Shown piece by piece: positions 59,801 through 64,000 of a DNA stretch of 64,000 nucleotides (its first letter is position 1; each line of letters opens with the position of its first letter). Origin of the DNA: Pogostemon cablin (lineage: Eukaryota; Streptophyta; Magnoliopsida; Lamiales; Lamiaceae). The stretch covers positions 21,113,073-21,177,072 of the forward strand of contig CM042994.1 of the NCBI GenBank assembly GCA_023678885.1. Direction: 5' to 3'. Both the position numbers and the translations under genes were made by a program. The notes below the pieces were generated by a model. It did not search any database. It was not told where the DNA came from and saw only the letters and a program-made list of their open reading frames with translations.

Positions 59801-61313
59801 AACACACTAGTCATCATACCTTAGATGATTGGGCTGAGAATATATTTATGCTTAAAAACTGAAAGTCCTTAGTGTGTCTTACATTCAAATGAACGTTTTC
59901 TTGAGATTCCTCCAAAGCAATACATCCTCGGCATCTGAACCGAGCATGCTGCAGTAGATCCTGAGAGAATCAAATGTCAAGTTTATTAATGGAGAAGGAA
60001 TGACGGATAGCAGACAAGTAACAAGGGCAAAACCAACCTAAAGGGTCTCTGTTTATCATTTGTAACTACATATAGTAAAGCTTGCCCATTTTTAGCCCAT
60101 GCTATACCAGAAACCCAATCAGCTTGAGGCTCACTACAAAGAGACCCAAAATTCAAGTCTCTAACAGATAATTTGAAGCAATCATTATCCTTGTCAAACA
60201 TAGTGTATGCAAGATATCGGTGATCAGGTGAGATTTTTGATATTTCCACATAGGCATAACCTGTTGATTAAGATTAATATGTCAACTTGAAGTAGTTAAA
60301 ATATACAACTGAATAGTAAAAACAAAACTTTTACCTCCAAATTTTTCAGCTTCTTGATTGTAATCAAGCAGCTTTTGCTCAATTTTCTTCCCAGATGTGA
60401 AATCAAAACCAGCTGATGGGGATTTGTTTGAAATAAACTCTTCATTTAAACTTGCTAATCTCCTACATAATACTGGATACTGCTTCCCTTCTTCAACTCG
60501 TCTATAATACAACCTGCCTACCCCAATAAATAAATAAAATCCCCACAACAACACTTCAACTCCAGCTTTAGAAAACAGAGAAATAAAATACTAGAACAGG
60601 GAATTCTTCACATTCGTCGAAGTCAAACATAACTAGCCTACTTTAATGTAATACAAAAACAATGCTAACAAAAGAAAAGATACAAGGAGCTGGATTTCAG
60701 AGAATTATCAAGAGAATGATAATGTACAGCCGTTTAGACATCAAACACCAAACCAAAGATACAGATCTTTCTCCACATTACTGGTTTATTATATATATTT
60801 TTTTTGAAAAATTATCCTGTGGAATATAACGGCACTGATGAACAGAGTTATCACGAGCATAATTCACCACCATAAGCCACGACTCTCAAATTCTGAACAA
60901 ATCGATCAAGCACGTAGTGTATCAAGTAATAATAAAGGAGCAGGAAATTACCAAGGGCCCCATCGAAAGGGAGGGGTGGAGAGTTCAGCGGCGAGGCGGG
61001 AGGCCATCTCCGATTGGAGCTTGGACTGGAGGCGCTCTGTGTCGGACATCACAGCTTCAGTGTACTTCTCCTCCTGCTCCATGTACACGTCCATATGGCG
61101 CATAGCTACCCTGTCGTTCAATTGCGACTTCCAATTGTACTCGTCTTCCCATGACTCACCGTGCAAGGAGAAACTCACCGGCTTTTTCGGGGGTCTCGGT
61201 GGCGACGGTGGGGACGGTGGTGGCTGGAGCTTCTGAGGCTTGTAATTGGCTACTTGGAGGATGGAGCGGTGGCGGAAGAGAGGGCGGCGGACGGCGGTGA
61301 GAAGGTGGCACAT
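56874..61313 (-). pseudogene. Prolyl oligopeptidase / oligopeptidase B-like (S9A), frameshifted
   Basis: Eleven minus-strand exons: 61313-60952, 60513-60335, 60260-60038, 59960-59820, 59741-59541, 59434-59303, 59184-59056, 58295-57883, 57787-57571, 57378-57188 and 57057-56874. All borders are GT-AG and phases fit, except that exon 4 needs one extra base: frame changes after EDVLL near 59914-59917 (CTTTGG where CTTTTGG would keep frame). Apart from that the coding length would be about 790 aa, as expected for plant members. The N-terminus is basic and proline-rich, possibly a transit peptide. The propeller region has DHRYLAYTMFDKDND and GIAWAKNGQALLYV. The hydrolase domain has HGHGAYGEILDKRWRNE and the nucleophile motif GWGYSAGGFL. 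The usual Asp (D-x-R-V before WE-AKW) is Asn in SSFNTRFGVWE. The GHGG/GHFG histidine region reads TTDIVEENRY, with no His. Either a pseudogene or, if the frameshift is an assembly error, a catalytically dead paralogue. Confidence 0.85.
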
Positions 61314-61540
61314 GGTGATTAAATGTTCGGAGGGAGGTTTAGGGGAACCGGGGGTTTACGACGCCATCTATTGATGGTCGTTTCAGTACAACAGGCCGAG
61401 TCGACTACTGTTATAATTCCATTTGAGTTAAAAAAAAATAAAATAAAATAAAAAAAATGATTAAGTCACTATTTTGAATTTTTTAAAGTAATTGATTAAT
61501 TTTTAAAACGAATGAATATGACGTACACCTTATCTCATAT
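61314..61540. other. Upstream region of the oligopeptidase-like gene
   Basis: Short promoter region before the MITE-A at 61541; AT-rich after 61420. Confidence 0.5.
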
Positions 61541-61792
61541 GACAAAGACTTGTGTGAGATCGTCTCACGTAAGGTGAAAAGTGATAACTTTCATAATAAA
61601 AAGTGATAATGCTATTTCATGAACAAATTATAATATAAATGAAAAGTGATAATCTTTTATAGCAAAAATTATAACATTTTATAGCGAAAGTGATAACTAA
61701 TTTAAAAAGAGTAAAATGATCTCACGTGAGAAAGTGATAACTATTTTAAAAAGTGTAAAATGGTCCATGAGACGGTCTCACGCAAGACCTAC
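61541..61792. mobile_element. MITE-A copy
   Basis: Starts AAGACTTGTGTGAGATCGTC, has AAAGTGATAATGCTATTTCA inside, ends GACGGTCTCACGCAAGACCT. The sub-end segment is duplicated, so that two GTGATAACTATTTTAAAAAG-like blocks occur. Confidence 0.7.
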
Positions 61793-61804
61793 CCATTTCA
61801 TATA

Positions 61805-62042
61805 TTCCCTCCGTCCAATTTCAATGTTTACGTTTCTATTTTACGCGTCTCATTTCAATGTTTAATTTTCCCTTTTTGGAATATAGGACTCACCTAAAAT
61901 AATTAATATATCATCCAACACTAATACACCTATTCACTTTATATTAAATATTATATTTTTCTACCCACTATCTATTAAAATCTTATACTTTTTAATCAAC
62001 GTGCAAAAAGCAAACGTAAACATTGAAACGGGACGGAGGGAG
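61805..62042. mobile_element. Stowaway MITE
   Basis: Left TTCCCTCCGTCCAATTTCAA, right complement CTCCCTCCGTCCCGTTTCAA, with TA on both sides (61803-61804, 62043-62044). Confidence 0.8.
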
Positions 62043-62077
62043 TAAATCATTAGTATTTTAAAATCATAAATACAATT

Positions 62078-62180
62078 AGGGTAGGTCTTGCGTGAAACCG
62101 TCACGTGAGACCATTTTACACTTTTAAAATAGTTATCTCATTTGTTATAAAATATTATCATTCTCGCTACAAAATGTTAT
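62078..62180. mobile_element. Truncated MITE-A end
   Basis: GTAGGTCTTGCGTGAAACCG at the left, then CATTCTCGCTACAAAATGTT; stops abruptly at GTTATCACGAATTGG. Confidence 0.6.
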
Positions 62181-62255
62181 CACGAATTGGAGAATTGGGA
62201 GTTATAAGAAGGTTAGGTGAATAATCTTGGAGTATAGGTGTACTAATTTCTAACC

Positions 62256-63013
62256 AATGTTTTCATAATCGGACCGGAGACTGAACCGGTGGATGCAGTG
62301 GTTCAAGGTTCAACCGGTCGGACCGGTTCAATCGGCGATTCAACCGAAAAATTGAATTTTACATATTTTCAATTATATTTTATAATATTACAATTCATTA
62401 AAAAAATTTATAGTAACCAAAATTACTTTATAAAGAAAAATTCAACTTATATAAAAAAATATAATTCGATAAAATATTTATAGTTTATAATTCGTACTTT
62501 ATACATATTTTTATATATTCTCTCAATATCATATTACATAATTTACACTCAAACTACTATACATTTAGTGCACCACTCCAGGAAAATCACATAATTTAAT
62601 TCAAAATTTAAATATTATATTTTAAAATAAATAAAAATAAAAGTGAAATAATATAAAAATATAAAATATATAATGAAAAAAGAAAAAATATAAAAAAATA
62701 CTCTCAATACCATATTACATAATTTACACTCAAACTGCTATACATCTAGTGCACCACTCTAGGAAAATCACATAATTTAATTCAAAATTTAAATATTATA
62801 TTTTAAAATAAATAAAAATAAAAGTGAAATAATATAAAAATATAAAATAAAAAAATTCAAAAATCGGTTGGACCGGTTCAACCGATTTTACCGGTTTGCC
62901 ATTTTGGCCGGTTCAATCCTGTTCAACTCAAAAAATGATTTTATGGTGGTTTTGGACCGGTTTGGAGGTCGGTTCCTGGTTGAACCGGCCGGTCCAACCG
63001 ATTTTGAAAATCA
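62256..63013. mobile_element. hAT-type element, second copy of the ACCGGTT family
   Basis: Left AATGTTTTCATAATCGGACC and right complement of GGACCGGTTTGGAGGTC...ATTTTGAAAATCAT region match the element at 35474-36390. Flanks TTCTAACC and ATCTAACC agree at 7 of 8. The core contains a direct duplication (next entry). Confidence 0.72.
62520..62849. repeat. 181-bp tandem duplication in the hAT core
   Basis: The unit from 62520 is repeated from 62701 with only a few differences (for example CTACTATACATTTAGTGC against CTGCTATACATCTAGTGC). The second copy stops near 62849. Absent from the sister element. Confidence 0.85.
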
Positions 63014-63439
63014 TCTAACCACTAACAAACTAACTTTATCCTATAAAAAAGAATTTATTCTATATTTGTACTTTTCCCACTCTCATTTAAAAAAAATACT
63101 CCGTAACACTTTTATCATAAAAAATACTTTAATTTTAAATTTGACATTTTCATTCAATACACATACTATATTTTACAGAACATTTAGCTATTCTGCAGGA
63201 GAGTGAATAATCTTTTGCGTGCGTGGTTTGGAGAAATATGTGATAATGACAAAAAAGTAGTCACTTTGACTTAAAAGGAATTTTTTCTAGCCACCCCCAC
63301 CCATGTTAAAAATAATTTTTTCTAGCCACTTTTTATATTTAAGACCATTTTACCCCCAAACTTTATTTAAATGCAATTTTAATTTTAAAATGATTTTATT
63401 TTTATATCCGAATGATACTCGAAATGACTGATATATCCT

Positions 63440-63640
63440 TGATATATTCAGCCCAAATAGATGTTCTATTCGGCCAATACATATTTGGCTTTTCGGCCTA
63501 TACACATTTGCCTATTCGGCCTATACATATTTGCCTATTCGGCCTATATGTTTTCGCCCAAATAGTTATTCTATTTGGCCTATACATATTTGCCTTTTGG
63601 CCTATACACATTTGCCTATTCGGTCTGTATGTTTTCCTAA
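63440..63640. repeat. About 23-bp imperfect tandem repeat
   Basis: Some seven units of TTCGGCCTATACATATTTGC-type sequence with length variants (TATGTTTTCGCCCAAATAG). The plus ORF 63412-63666 is repetitive as a result and not taken as a gene. Confidence 0.75.
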
Positions 63641-63699
63641 TTTTCATCACTTTTATCACGCTTTAAATGGTGTCTTGTTGATTTCCTTTAATCTCTTGT

Positions 63700-64000
63700 A
63701 GTTCTTGTGTAGTGGCCGCTCTTCGGAACAATCAATAAAAGATTCGAGGATTGTAACTTCTACAAGTGTGGAGCAAGAGGACATATCTCACCAGATTGTC
63801 CAGAAAACCAGAAGCGGGGAATACGACAGTTCGAAACAACTCCAGAAATGGAGGAAGCTGTTTACTTCCAAGATCTGATTCAGGTATATCAATTTGAAGA
63901 TATACCCTCAAACGAGAGTATCCACAAAGAAGAATTCTTCAGCTAAGACGAGTCTTTCGAAGATGAGTCGGAGTGAAGAAGAAAACTTCAGACAGGAGAT
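63700..64000 (+). pseudogene. Gag/coat-protein-like zinc-knuckle fragment (pararetrovirus or LTR element)
   Basis: From about 63735 a plus-strand frame shows a zinc-knuckle remnant (YKCGARGHISPDC) followed by a moderately acidic tail with an in-frame TAA at 63944-63946, and a second stop (TGA) at the end of a Ser/Glu/Asp-rich run. The first Cys of the CCHC motif is Phe. A zinc knuckle followed by an acidic C-terminus and then a stop close to the next frame resembles the coat protein of Caulimoviridae; a Ty3/gypsy Gag end is the alternative. It is broken and runs out of the window. Described only; not reconstructed. Confidence 0.45.

Noticed and set aside
60838..61236. 132-codon plus-strand ORF
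   Set aside because: Antisense of exon 1 of the oligopeptidase-like gene and its intron.
63412..63666. 84-codon ORF with repeated YIFGF/HICLF-like segments
   Set aside because: Product of the 23-bp repeat; no start context or domain.

Overview
This is a nuclear chromosomal segment from a flowering plant. It has spliceosomal GT-AG introns, AT-rich intergenic DNA, plant-type genes and dense stacks of plant transposons. Gene content and MITE families suggest a eudicot, possibly an asterid such as Lamiales, but that placement is only an inference. No bacterial, CRISPR or rRNA features are seen, and I recognise no tRNA gene.

Genes, left to right: the 3' part of an IQD calmodulin-binding protein gene (+, 1-1347, cut by the window edge); MED7, a Mediator subunit (-, 5 exons, 5482-2384); a secreted GDSL esterase/lipase (-, 5 exons, 11257-9182); a CDCA7-like zf-4CXXC_R1 chromatin protein (+, 5 exons, 30609-33862); an intronless molybdenum-cofactor-sulfurase-like, NifS-fold protein of 923 aa (+, 52089-54860); and a prolyl-oligopeptidase/oligopeptidase B-like gene (-, 11 exons, 61313-56874) that carries a one-base frameshift and lacks two residues of the catalytic triad.

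Transposons fill most of the rest. A non-autonomous LTR element lies at 6560-8599 and a decayed Ty1/copia element at 12014-19744. A large non-autonomous LTR element primed by tRNA-Asp lies at 22928-28211. Two smaller MULE-type elements (21210-21970, 34411-35068) and a long-TIR one (36856-37738) are present. hAT-type elements lie at 28487-29186, 35474-36390 and 62256-63013. There is a PIF/Harbinger MITE (40669-40900), several Stowaway MITEs, a CACTA-like end, and the 3' end of a LINE holding a GC-rich foreign insert. Several have target-site duplications readable by eye, and some are nested. The window ends in a decayed Gag/coat-type zinc-knuckle ORF that may come from an endogenous pararetrovirus or an LTR element.

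The genes are not an operon or cluster, and no shared pathway is evident. Gene-free stretches of 36-52 kb and 12-30 kb are essentially repeat graveyards. All exon borders were placed by reading splice signals and keeping frame; none has been checked against transcripts.
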